64,000 nucleotides of DNA, taken from positions 25,051,319-25,115,318 of the forward strand of contig CM064657.1 in the NCBI GenBank assembly GCA_032717465.1, given 5' to 3'. The DNA is from Coenobita brevimanus. Taxonomy: Eukaryota > Arthropoda > Malacostraca > Decapoda > Coenobitidae. The notes under the pieces were generated by a model. It did not search any database, was not told the origin of the DNA, and saw only the letters and a program-made list of their open reading frames with translations. The position numbers and the translations under genes were made by a program. Below, in pieces: positions 34,346 to 44,808 of this stretch (within the stretch, counting starts at the first letter, position 1; the number at the start of each line of letters is the position of its first letter).

Positions 34346-34938
34346 CTATTCCATCCACCTTCACATTCCCTACTTTACCATTCATATCACCAATCAAAAA
34401 CACTCTCTCATTCCTTCCAAACTTTTCCATGCACACTTCCACATTTGTCCAGAACTCTTCTCTCTCTCTGCTTGCACGATCTTGCGTTGGCGCATACACG
34501 CGCACAATCGCCCACATTTGTATTCCAACTTTCAATCATACCCACACAATCCTTGACCCAACTGATCCATATACTCTTATGTTCTTCTTCCATCTTTTAC
34601 TCACAACTATACACACACTCCTTCTTTTGCCCTCTCATTCTCACCTACTCCTGCACATATACCCCATCCCTACTCCCATTCTCCCACCCTCTCACCTCTC
34701 CATTTAGTTTCAGTTACTCCACATACATCAACTTTTGCACCCTCAAGCACCTGGACAATCTCTGTTTCACCTCATCATTCGCACCTCTTACACTCCATGT
34801 TGCTATTACCATGTCCTTTGTCCGGTCCTTGGTTGTCATCTTTTGGTCAGTCCTTGTCCGAGGCTTCTTGTTCGTCTTTTTAAACTAACCCTCCGCCAAC
34901 CTTTTTAGTTGCCTCATACAACAAGCAGGGATACTGAG
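34346..34938 (-). pseudogene. LINE family B copy 2, 5' part (endonuclease)
   Basis: Continuation of the B element at 17270-19697. The open piece 34535-34341 reads WAIVRVYAPTQD and FLIGDMNGKVGNVKVDG, the middle of the APE endonuclease, ending exactly at the LTR. Upstream are the TETKW-like region and the N-terminus in broken frames, then a 5' UTR segment (ATACAACAAGCAGGGATACT) matching the family A 5' UTR. It stops at 34938, followed by the 11-bp duplication ACCATCTGTCT (34939-34949). Confidence 0.88.
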
Positions 34939-35124
34939 ACCATCTGTCTCACTGCAAATATTTGATCCACACATCCTCTGCCACTCCTAAAGCCACCCAA
35001 TTCATCACTCACTAGGACATATGATATCTCTCATACTTTTCCTATAATAATTCTTCCATATACCTTCCCAGCATTACTCAATAAACTTATGTCACGATAA
35101 TTCATGCACTCACTTCGCTCACCA
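34939..35124 (-). pseudogene. LINE family C, RT N-terminal fragment
   Basis: Minus-strand reading gives ERSECMNYRDISLLS, GKVYGRIII and GGFRSGRGCVDQIFAVRQMV with one stop. The next residues of the same protein are found at 17258 and below, so this is the piece of C upstream of the B insertion. It ends at the tail of LINE H. Confidence 0.82.
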
Positions 35125-35136
35125 TCCATTCATCAT

Positions 35137-35167
<31 letters not shown>

Positions 35168-36345
35168 AGCAGCCATTACCAGTCCACTGCTGAACAAAGG
35201 CCTCCCTCAACCTTCTGCATGAATTCCTTGACTGTGCAAATTTTTGCCACGTTTTCCCTGCAGATTTCTACATCCTGTCTCTCCGCCTCTTGTCTGGCCT
35301 TTTTCTGCTATGCATACAATCCCTTGGTTTCCAGTCAGTCAGCCTCTTGCTCCATCAGCTATCCTTTATTCTTGCTACATGGCCTGCCCACCTCCATTTC
35401 TGTTCTTTTATAACTTCTATAATATCTTTGACTTTAGTTTGCTCTCTCACCCAAGTTTGATTTTAGTCTTCTCTCTCACCCAAGTTGATCTTTTCCTGTC
35501 TCTTAAAAATGTTACCAACATTAACTATTCCATTACTCTCTGAGGACGGATTAATTTATTTTCCATCGAATTTGTCAGTTTCCAGGTCTCACAACCATAC
35601 GTCATAGCTGGAATTATACATTTGTTATGTACTTTTCATTTCGTACAAACTGGCAAGCTGCTCTTTATAATGTCTCTTATGTTTCCTGAAAGCTTTCCAT
35701 CCAATTGTAATACGTCTTTTTATTTCGCTATAATGTTTTTTCAATGATTTTAATATTTGCCCCAAGTATTTGTACTCCTTGACTTCTTCAAGAATTTCTT
35801 CACTTATTCTGATGATGCTTTTTGATGTTCATGGATTAAACATTACTTTAATTTTACTCTGGTTCATCTTTAGCCCTACGTTGAGACTCTCTGTTCACGT
35901 CATTTAACATTTCTTGCAGTGTCTCTGCTGGTTCTGAGATTAGGACAGTGTCATCTGCAAATCTTAAACGGTTTAGCTTTTTTCCATATATGTTCACTCC
36001 TTTGTTTTCCCAGTCTAGCTTTCTGAAAATACTTTCTAGGCGTGCTGTAAATAATTTTGGTGAAATTGTATCTCCCTGACACACACCCTTCTCAATATTA
36101 ATTTTTTCAGAGTCATTATGTAATTTACCGTAGCAGTTCCCTCTGTATATATGTTTTTGAGTAGTTTTACAGTGTTCTCATTCACTCCCTATTCTCGGAA
36201 TAAATTTAGAACTGCTATGTGCTCCACTGAGTCGAAAGCCTATTCATAATCAACAGAACCTAAGCACAATGATTTATTATATTCTGTAGTTTTCTTAGTT
36301 AGCTGATATACCTCATTATTAGCTGAAATAACATATTAGCTGAAT
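35125..36345 (-). pseudogene. RTE-clade LINE H, 3' fragment
   Basis: The 3' tail is (ATGATG)n and (GCTGCT)n at about 35130-35172, followed by CAGTGGACTGGTAATGGC; tails of this kind after a CAGCAGTGGAC-like block are typical of arthropod RTE elements. The RT core (36084-35854) reads QGDTISPKLFTARLE and RFADDTVLISEP. Upstream and downstream of this the frame is lost by many stops. A C-terminal basic region (VGRPC, KTWQ-like) is still traceable. An old decayed copy. Confidence 0.82.
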
Positions 36346-37135
36346 TAACTCATTTCCACTGCTCTCACTCTTGACATCTGTCCCTACAGCAAGGTCCAAG
36401 CTTCATATCTGTACGCTAGAGTTGGTATCACAGTACTGTCATGTAGTAACTTTTTCACATCCATGGTTACTTCCCTGTTTCTTATCACTGCTGTCAAGGA
36501 ACCAGCAACCTTTCTTCATTGTTGTACCCTTTCAAGCACTTTACTGTCTAATCTTCCATCCTTACTCATCACACTACCCAAGTACTTAATTGCACTCATA
36601 TTTTCCATTTCCTCCTCATCCAACCTCACTGTACATTCACTGACTTCAGCGTTCTCGAAGACCAAAACTTTATTCTTCCCTACATTCACCTTTAGATTCC
36701 GTTTCTTACACACCCTCCAAAACTCATCCACCAAGCCTTGCTGCTCCCCTTTGTCTTCACTTAACAACACAGTATCATCTGCAAACAACAGTACAGGGAG
36801 TTTCCAAACACTGCCCTCTCTCATCAGGGCCACTCCAACGTCCACTGGCCTACCTTGTTTCTCTTTTGTAACCCCATCCATATACAGATTGAACAACCAT
36901 GGAGACATGACACATCTTTGTTTTGATCCAGCCTTCAAATAGAAAAATTCACGCGGTTCACTATCCACACGCACTGCTGCCTTAGCACCCTCATACATAT
37001 TGTACTCTTCACAGCATTCAACAACTCATCTACTCCTTATGTTCTTACTACTTTCCGCAATCCTTGTCTATCCACCCTGTCACATGTTTTCACAAATCCA
37101 TGAAGGCCTTATACAACTTCTTTCCCTACTTTAGT
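36346..37135 (-). pseudogene. LINE family B copy 3, piece 1 (RT)
   Basis: Reads KSRVRAVEMS-like sequence at its 3' side (36346) and then 36998-36516 with KQRCVMSPWLFN and LLFADDTVLLSED. The usual B 3' terminus and GATA tail are missing, cut off at 36345. The RT QG motif is changed (KQR for KQG). It continues upstream at 38002 after an A insertion. Confidence 0.85.
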
Positions 37136-38001
37136 AGATGGGGTGGCCCTAATGAATGAGGGTGAGATTTGGAAGCTTCCAGTGTTGCTGTTTGCTGATG
37201 ATACAGTATTGTTGAGTGAAGATGAATGGGAGTTGCAAGATTTCGTGAATGAATTTGGGACAGTGTGTAGGAGGAGGAAGCTGAAAGTTAATGTAAACAA
37301 AAGTAAAGTTATGGTGTTTGAGAGGAATGAAGTCACAGAGTGTGCAGTGAGGTTGGATGGTGAGGATATGGAGAATGTGAGTGCATTCAAGTACTTGGGT
37401 AGTGTGATGAGTAAGGATGGAACTTTGGGGGATGAAGTACATGAAAGGGTACAGCAGGGAAGGAAGGTTGTTGGCACACTGAAAGCAGTGATGAGAAATA
37501 GGGAGGTGAGTATGGAAGTTAAGAAGTCACTGCATGATGGTATTGTGATCCCTACCCTGACGTATGGAAGTGAGGCGTGGACCTTGCAAGAGGGGAACAA
37601 GTCAAGAGTGAGAGCAGTGGAAATGAGTTACTTGAGAGGAGCATGTGGAGTGACGTGGAGGGACAGGTTGACGAATGAAGAAGTGAAGGAACGTTGTGGG
37701 GTAGATGTGGATGTGGTTGAACAGATTAGGAGAAATACACTGAGGTGGTTTGGACATGTGGAGAGGATGGAGAATGAAAGACTGACTAAGAGGGTGTATG
37801 TAGGTGAGGTGCAGGGAGGGAGAGGGAGGGGTAGACCGAGGATGAGGTGGAGGGATGGAGTTGAGAGGTATATGAGGGAGGGGGGGGTGAGCTGGGGGGA
37901 GGGGAGTCAATTGGTGGGTGACAGAGTGACTTGGAGGCGTTTTGTCTGCGGCCACCCTTTGCGGGATTAGGGCGTCGGGCTATAGATAGATAGATAGATA
38001 G
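37136..38001 (+). mobile_element. LINE family A copy 3 (5'-truncated) within B
   Basis: An 866-bp 3' part of A, inserted in opposite orientation to B copy 3. The coding frame 37143-37970 is fully open from just before LLFADDTVLL to the natural C-terminus FVCGHPLRD, and the (GATA)n tail ends at about 38001. B sequence resumes at AAACTTTTCCACTAAAG. No clear duplication seen. Confidence 0.9.
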
Positions 38002-38218
38002 AAACTTTTCCACTAAAGATCCAAGGATGAATATCTGATCTACACAACCTCTTCCCTTCCTAAAACTTCCCTGTTCTTCTCCAAGTAATTCCTCTTTTAT
38101 TTCTCTAACTCTGTCTATAAGTATCCTATCATATACTTATTACACTAAGAAGACAAATGCCCCTATGATTTCCATATACTTTTTTTTCCCCCATTTCCTT
38201 TGTACTGCGGAATAATTA
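38002..38218 (-). pseudogene. LINE family B copy 3, piece 2
   Basis: A short RT segment (GRGCVDQIF and GKVYGRIL region, degraded) between the A insertion and transposon G. It ends at the TA target (38217-38218) of G. Confidence 0.8.
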
Positions 38219-39861
38219 CCGTATTTCGCGGCATGTAAGACGCACTTTTTTGTCTCAAAGTTACCTTAAAATATCCCCATGCGTCCTGCACACTAGACTA
38301 AGGCAGGTTAGGTTGGCTCCATTGATGAAGAAACTCTTGTAAAGATGATCATCTCACTGCATAGCAACCACAGGTGTTTTCTACAGTATGCAGACTTGAT
38401 TTTATTTTAAAAAATAATATACACTAGTGTGTATATGCAGCAGATTTAAGAAACATGCGAGATCAGAAACACAAAACTTTCACGGGTTTGTTTACAGCTC
38501 AACTGGCCAACATCGTGAAGATATTTAGCGGTTTAGCAATTTAACAGTTTAGGATCCGCACTATTCCAGCAAGCTAACGTACATGATCACTGGTGAACTG
38601 TCAGCTAACCTTCTGAAAGGCAATCATGACCACTTTGCTTGCCATCCATTCACTAACTACCAAAGCAATCATACTGGAGAGATGCTGGCTAGTGAAACTG
38701 CCAAGTCATCAAAAATAGACTTTCGTCACGTATGGAAATTCAGTAACCCTAATTAGGTCAGTTACTTTTGTGACATTTTGTGAGTGTATATATGCAGCAG
38801 ATATTAAAACATGCAAGTTCAAGAACACAAAGCATTCACGGTTTGTTTTCAGCTCAACTGGCCAATACTGTCAAGGGGTTTAGCGGTTTAGCAACTTAGC
38901 AGTTTAGCATCTAGTGTACACCCTACTCTAGCAAGCTAACATGCTCACTGGTGAACTGTCTGCTAACCTTCTGAAAGGCAATCATAACCACTTTGCTTGC
39001 CATCCACTTACTAACTAGCAAAGCAGTCATACTGGAGAGATGCTGGCAAGCGAACCTGACATGTCATCAGAATTGATTTTTGTCGCATATGGAAAGTCAA
39101 TCACCCTCATATGGTTGGCTTCTCTTAGTGACATTTTGTTTCATGCCTGACAAGAGTATCATTGAAGTGAACAGTCTTATTATACCAATAGCGAAAAACA
39201 GGAAAAACAGTTGTAACGTTAAACAGTACTCCCTGAAGTTACAGCTTCACTTTTTCAGCCAAGTGAAGTACTTTAGCAATGTCTATGCAACTCAGAGCAC
39301 ACCCAATTACAGTATTTTGTTATGAAAATAGGATAAAATTCCCTGAGTAGCATAACTGATGCAATATCTGAAATAGCAGTGCCTGACGGGCATTCATGTC
39401 AGCGTCCGCCATTTCTGCTGTATTCTTAGCAGACGAAGCGATCAGAATGATTGACAACGTTCACTCTCTGCATCTCTGCTGCCTAAGCAAAGCTCTCATG
39501 ATCTGCAATGGGGATCATTTAGGCCGTAACGTCCAAATTGGTTAGGTTAGGTTAGGTTGTAAAATTGTTTACCATTTTGGATGTTACGGCTGAAACGACC
39601 AGAATCCTAAGGTGTAGGTGAGAGTTTGGTGTGGATGTAGTTAAGGAAGTAGGAGTGGGAAGAGTCAGGCTAGGGAACTGATAATCCGCTTATTATAATC
39701 CCTTCAGCCCAGCAATGTATTTTATAGGGTAGTTTATTCATGCCCGCCATATAATTTTATTCAGTTCAGGAAACATGTACTGAGGAGGTTAATGTGGGCT
39801 GTATCAAATGCCCCAAGTCTGAATATCGCCTGTGCTCAGTTAAAACGATTGCCAAGTTAAA

Positions 39862-40024
39862 GTTGTATGAAATGTGGTATAAGCAATTCAATGGATGGTA
39901 CTGAGGACCATTTACTGCATGAGAATGACAGTGAAACAGTGATGATGACCGTGGTGATGATTTCCAGTGATGCTTCAGGACTTGTGGGAAGTAGTGATGA
40001 ATTCTCAGGATTTGAAAACAAGTG
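39862..40024 (+). pseudogene. Pogo-type transposase C-terminal remnant
   Basis: The frame reads CMKCGISNSMDGTEDHLLHE, then an acidic or polar stretch and a stop at 40022-40024. A GISNALDGTEDD-like block just before an acidic C-terminus is typical of pogo/Tigger/jerky transposases. No DDE core is recognisable upstream, so G looks like a non-autonomous deletion derivative. Confidence 0.6.
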
Positions 40025-40304
40025 AAAGTTTCACCATGTCAGTAATATGAAATGAATATAGGTTTTAGGTGATCATGACAGATGCAACCATGGAAAATTT
40101 AGGATCAGTGGTGCTGTACACCTTTGGTCTTGCACTGACGATGTTTGGATGAATAAATTGTTTGAGATGTTTCATGTCCTTAAGTGATATTTATATTGAA
40201 CAACCAAATACATTTTGATGTTTTTGGCATATAATAAAGCCACTGGGTACTCCAAAACTGACTGATGTAAATGTTTCAGAGGCGAGCGAATGTTGCATGT
40301 GGTG

Positions 40305-40762
40305 TTCTTACCTAATTGTTCTTACCTAATTGTATCTTTACAGGAATGAGTCAAGCTTGTACTGTCCCGTGTCTTAAACCATATTTATCGTACATATCCT
40401 TAAATTTGTGAATTGTTTTGACACACACTATTTCATTCGGTAGTGCATTCCATTGATCAATTGCTCTGTTTGGGAAACTGAATTTCCTTACGTCTTTATC
40501 ACCTCTCTTCTAATGCAGTTTCTTGCAGTGTCCTCTTGCTGATGCTTCTTCATATGTTAAGTAATCATTTATGTCTATTTTCTCCATTCCTGATATGCAC
40601 TTGTATAGCATTATCATGTCACCTCTTTTCCTTCTCTCCTGTAGTGTTGGTAGATTCAGTTTATTTAGTCTTTCTTCGTAGCTTAGGTCCCTTAAGCTTG
40701 GTATCCATCTTGTAGCGGCCCTTTGAACTTTTTCAATCTTGTCTACATGCTTTTTGAGATGT
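40305..40762 (-). pseudogene. LINE family D copy 2, 3' end
   Basis: Minus-strand copy of the last ~150 codons and 3' end of D, including two tandem tail units (TTCTTACCTAATTG) at 40305-40332. Strongly similar to 6190-6653. It is 5'-truncated and abuts a D' tail at 40763, both inside transposon G; copy 2 of G lacks them. Confidence 0.85.
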
Positions 40763-42003
40763 ATTTACTTATTTACGTATTTGTAGTAAACTGGAATTGA
40801 GCAATGCTCGTGTTGTCCTGTCTCCATATCCACATTTATCAAGTCTACCTTTACACACATGAATGTTTTTCTCATGCACCACCTCTTTGTCTAAGTCGTT
40901 CCAAATATTTAAGTATTTACCTAATATACCTAATTGTGATATACTGTACACGGAATGTACTATGCTCGTGGGTTTCCGTCGCTGTTTCTCAATAAGTCGA
41001 ATTTAGCTTTAAACTCGTTTAAGTTTTTAGACTGGACAATCTCTTTGTCCAGGCTATTCCATAAGTCTATACTTCTGTAAGGAAAGCTATATTTCTTGAT
41101 ATCCTTCAAGCAGCTTGACTTTTTCAATTTCATTCCGTGTCCTCTTGTTGCTCTCTTATCCCATACAAACAGATCTTCTTTGTCAATTTTATCTACTCCC
41201 ACCATGGTCCTGAACACCGCAATCATGTCTCCCCTCTTTCTCCTTTCCTCTAACGAAGGCAAATCCAGTTTTTCCAGCCTCTCTCTGTATGACAGGTCTG
41301 TCAGACTGGGGACCATCTTGGTTGTTGTTCTTTGTATTCTCTCAATCTTGTTTATATCTTTCTTTTTGTGTGGGGACCACACTACTGCTGCATATTCTAA
41401 CCTGGGGCGGATCATGGCCACTATCAATTTTTTCATCATTTCCTCATCCATATAATGAAATGCTACTCTTATGTTAGTCAAGAGTTTATAAGTCTCTCCA
41501 ACTATCTTGTTAATGTGCTTTTCTGGTGACAAACTATCTTGGACCAGCACTCCCAAATCTTTCTCTTCTCTCCTTTTTGTGATTAATTCATTACCCCAAA
41601 AATAATTCAGTGATGGTCTCCTGGTACTTTTACCCATATCCAATATTTTACATTTCTTTACATTAAATTTCATTTCCCACATCCGGCTCCAATTGTGTAT
41701 CCTATCCAAATCCTCCTGCAGTATTTTACAATCCTCCTCAACCTCTATCTTCCTCAAGATCTTTACATCATCAGGAAACAGACTTGCATAACTGTTCACT
41801 CCATCTACCATATCATTTACGTAAATCAGGAACATTACTGGCGCCAACACTGAGCCTTGAGGGACTCCACTTGTTACTTCTCTCCATCCAGACATCTTTT
41901 CCTTTATTACTGTCCTCATTTGTCTGTCTCTCAAAAAGTCTCTCATCCATTCCAGAAGTTTCCCCTTTAGTCCTCCTATATATTCTAGTTTCCACATGTG
42001 TAC
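40763..42003 (-). mobile_element. LINE family D' copy 2, 5'-truncated
   Basis: An open frame at 41997-40960 (345 residues) holds the RT C-terminal half: [18 protein letters not shown] (normally FADD, so the catalytic box is altered to FPDD), LGVLVQDSLSPEKH, RLEYAAVVWSPH and the end NPRA. After the stop, 40951-40769 is again coding-like (YLNIWNDLDKEVVHEK, GYGDRTTRA), matching 8560-8713. The tail is TAAATA-rich. It is cleaner than the D' copy at 6726. Confidence 0.88.
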
Positions 42004-43377
42004 ATGTGTGCGTGTGTGTGTGTACCATAGCGACTATGAGGCGGCAGTGTTAAGACCAAAAATGGATGTTTTCACAGTACTCGAATGTTTTGAGATGGAT
42101 GTCTGTTTTTAGCAAATTCTGGTAAGAGAAATATGCATTTTTAATTGTTGATGCTGCAAGGAAAACAGCTGACAGTAAGGGAGTGATACTGGGAGAAGAG
42201 GGTAGAGACAGTTGTCTAGCGCTTGGGATGCAGCAGTGTTGCTAAGGGATAGTTTCACCATTCTCGACATGTTTTGAGATGAATGTCTGTTTTTAGTAAA
42301 TTGTGATTAGTGAAGAACGTATTTTTAACTGTTGATGCTGCAAGGGAAACATCGCTGACGTGAGGAAGTGGTACTGAGAGGAAGGGGTAGAGACTGCTGT
42401 CTAGCGACTGGGAGGCTGCAGTGTTACTAAGGTGTAACAATGGATGTTTTCACCATAGTATGTTTAGAAATGAATGTTTGTAGTATATTATGATCAGTGA
42501 AGCATGCATTTTTAATTGTTGATGCTGCAAGGCAAACATAGCTGACAGTGAAGGAGTGATACTGAGAGAAGAGAGTAAAAACAGCTGTCTATCCTGTTCC
42601 CAAGCAGCCTTGCTATATTGAACTTTGGTTGTAAAACATTGTAATTTGTGTATTTACAAGTGCTACCTTTTTATATTATTTGTGGAGGTAATTACAGGTT
42701 AGTTAGAGTGCATGATTAATGATGGTAGTAGTCTGATATTGTGCTTGAGTCAAGGCAATGTGAGGAAATTCCGTAACAGGTGTGGAATATGACGGGGTTC
42801 TTTTAGGATAAATGAACTGATGTGAACATTCATTGTATTTTATGTTTTCGTCAGTGAATGAAAGAATAGAGTTTATTGACTTCATTTGTGGTTTTAAATT
42901 CATAAAATATTAAAAACAGTGTTTATATCAGTTTACTGATACATATTTATCAACAAAGTTGAGATGGCCTCGTGGTTTGAAGTCACGTTTTGTTAAGACG
43001 GGGTTTTGTTTTCTCTTTTCCTGTATCATTCTTTGTACATAAAAGAAGAAACTAAAGGATGATGAGCAGTACTGAATAGATTCTGAAAGGTGAGTGTGTA
43101 TCTAAGTGATAGTGGCTCATATCAGTCACGTTTTGTTAAGAAGGGGCATTGTTTTCTTTTCCTGTACCATTCTTTGTATATAAAAAAAAGAAACCAAAGG
43201 CTGATTTTCAGTAATGAATAGATTCTGAAAGGTGAGTGTGTATCTGTGTGGTAATGGCTCTTATCAAGAAACCTTAGTGCAGTCTTGGTTGGGGCAAACT
43301 TTTTTTTCACAGAACTGCCCTGCCAGAATTAGGGTGCATCTTTCACAATGCTGCATCTTACATGCCGCAAAATACGG

Positions 43378-44772
43378 TATATCTGACTTCCAATCCTCCG
43401 GGACCTTACCTTCCTCCCAGGCCAATCTGCACATCATCCACATCCATTCTGTTACTATCTCTCCCCCATGCTTCAGCATTTCACCACACACTGCATCAAT
43501 TCCTGGGGATTTCCCCATTTTAACTTTCTTCATTGCTTCCACAACTTCCATCCTACTGATTTCTTCCTCTCTTCTCACATCCCTCTGTTTCTGAGCCATT
43601 CCCCTGCCAGTTACACTCGCTCCATGTTCAACAATTCTTTAAAGTGTTCTCTCTATCTGCTCACTTTTTCTCCCTTCTCCACTAGTAATCTACCATTTTT
43701 ATGTTTCACTCCTCACTAACTTCTTTGGCATCCTGTCTAACTCTCTTTACCTCTTTCCAGAACATTTTCTTACATTCCCTCTACTTTATACTCAGATTCC
43801 TTCCAAATTCCTCATCCATTCTCTTCTTACTCTCTCATACTAATCTTTTCACCTCTCTCTTTCATCTCCCAACTTCTTCCATGCCCCTGTTTGTCATCCA
43901 CTTACTATATGCTTTCTTCTTTTGTACCACAGCCTTTCTTACCTCTTCATTCCACCATGTTGTTCCCTGCATCCCCTTTCATCTTCTCTTCACCCCACAC
44001 ACCACCTCACATGCTGCACAGATTTCTTCTGTGAATATCTTACACACACCTTCCACGACCCCCATCTGCTCTAATCCATATTTACCCAGTCGTTCCTCCA
44101 CTTCTCTCTTATATTTTGCCTTTTTTCGATCCGCTTGTAACCTTCCCACACTCCTTGTGTGAACTACTTCCTCCTGTCCTTCCCTTCATCTATTTCTCCA
44201 TTTCATTTGTACTTTGATTCTGACCACCTCCAAGTGGTAGTCAGAAAGTCCACTCCCCCAACCTCTATATACTCTTGCATCCATTACACACCTCATCCTG
44301 TCATCCAGATGCACATAATCAGTCATTGTCTTCTGTTCATTCAGTTCACCGCCCAACCTTCTCATCACTCGCCACATATACCTGTGGATCATTTTGTGCC
44401 TGAAGAGTGGAGAGGGGAATTGGCAATCACCAACCCCCTTCCATTCATATCTCCAGTCAAAAACACCCTCTTATTCTTTTTAAACTTTTCCATGCACACT
44501 TCCACACAAGTCTAGAACTCTTCTCTCACTCTGCTTGTACGATCTTGCATTGGCGCATACACGCAAACAATCACCCACATTTGTAGTCCAACTTTCAATC
44601 TTACCCACACAATCCTTGAGCCAACTGATCCATACTCTCTTATATTCTTCTTCCATCGGTTACTCATAACAATACACACTCCTTCTTTTGCCCTCTCATT
44701 CTCACCTACACCCACACATATACCCCATCCATACTCCCATTCTCCCACACTCTCATCTCTCCATTTAGTTTC

Positions 44773-44774
<2 letters not shown>
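43378..44774 (-). pseudogene. LINE family B copy 3, piece 3 (RT start and EN end)
   Basis: Continues B upstream of transposon G. 43599-43264 carries GKSPGIDAVCGEMLKHGGE (the part below 43378 is foreign). Broken frames follow for the linker, then endonuclease pieces near 44186-44392 (MIHRYMWRVMRR) and 44512-44700. It is cut at 44774 by LINE J. Confidence 0.83.

Positions 44775-44808
<34 letters not shown>

Larger units (their letters stand above)
38219..43377 (+). mobile_element. Pogo-like DNA transposon G copy 1
   Basis: TIRs: the left end starts CCGTATTTCGCGGCATGTAA and the right end, reversed, CCGTATTTTGCGGCATGTAA. A TA duplication lies at 38217-38218 and 43378-43379 in LINE B sequence whose uninterrupted form is known from 57.7 kb. 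Of 5159 bp, about 1.7 kb (40305-42003) is inserted LINE D/D' material, leaving about 3.46 kb. A transposase C-terminus survives at 39862-40024; the rest is non-coding, with internal tandem blocks. Copy 2 lies inverted at 59472-63008. Confidence 0.9.
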
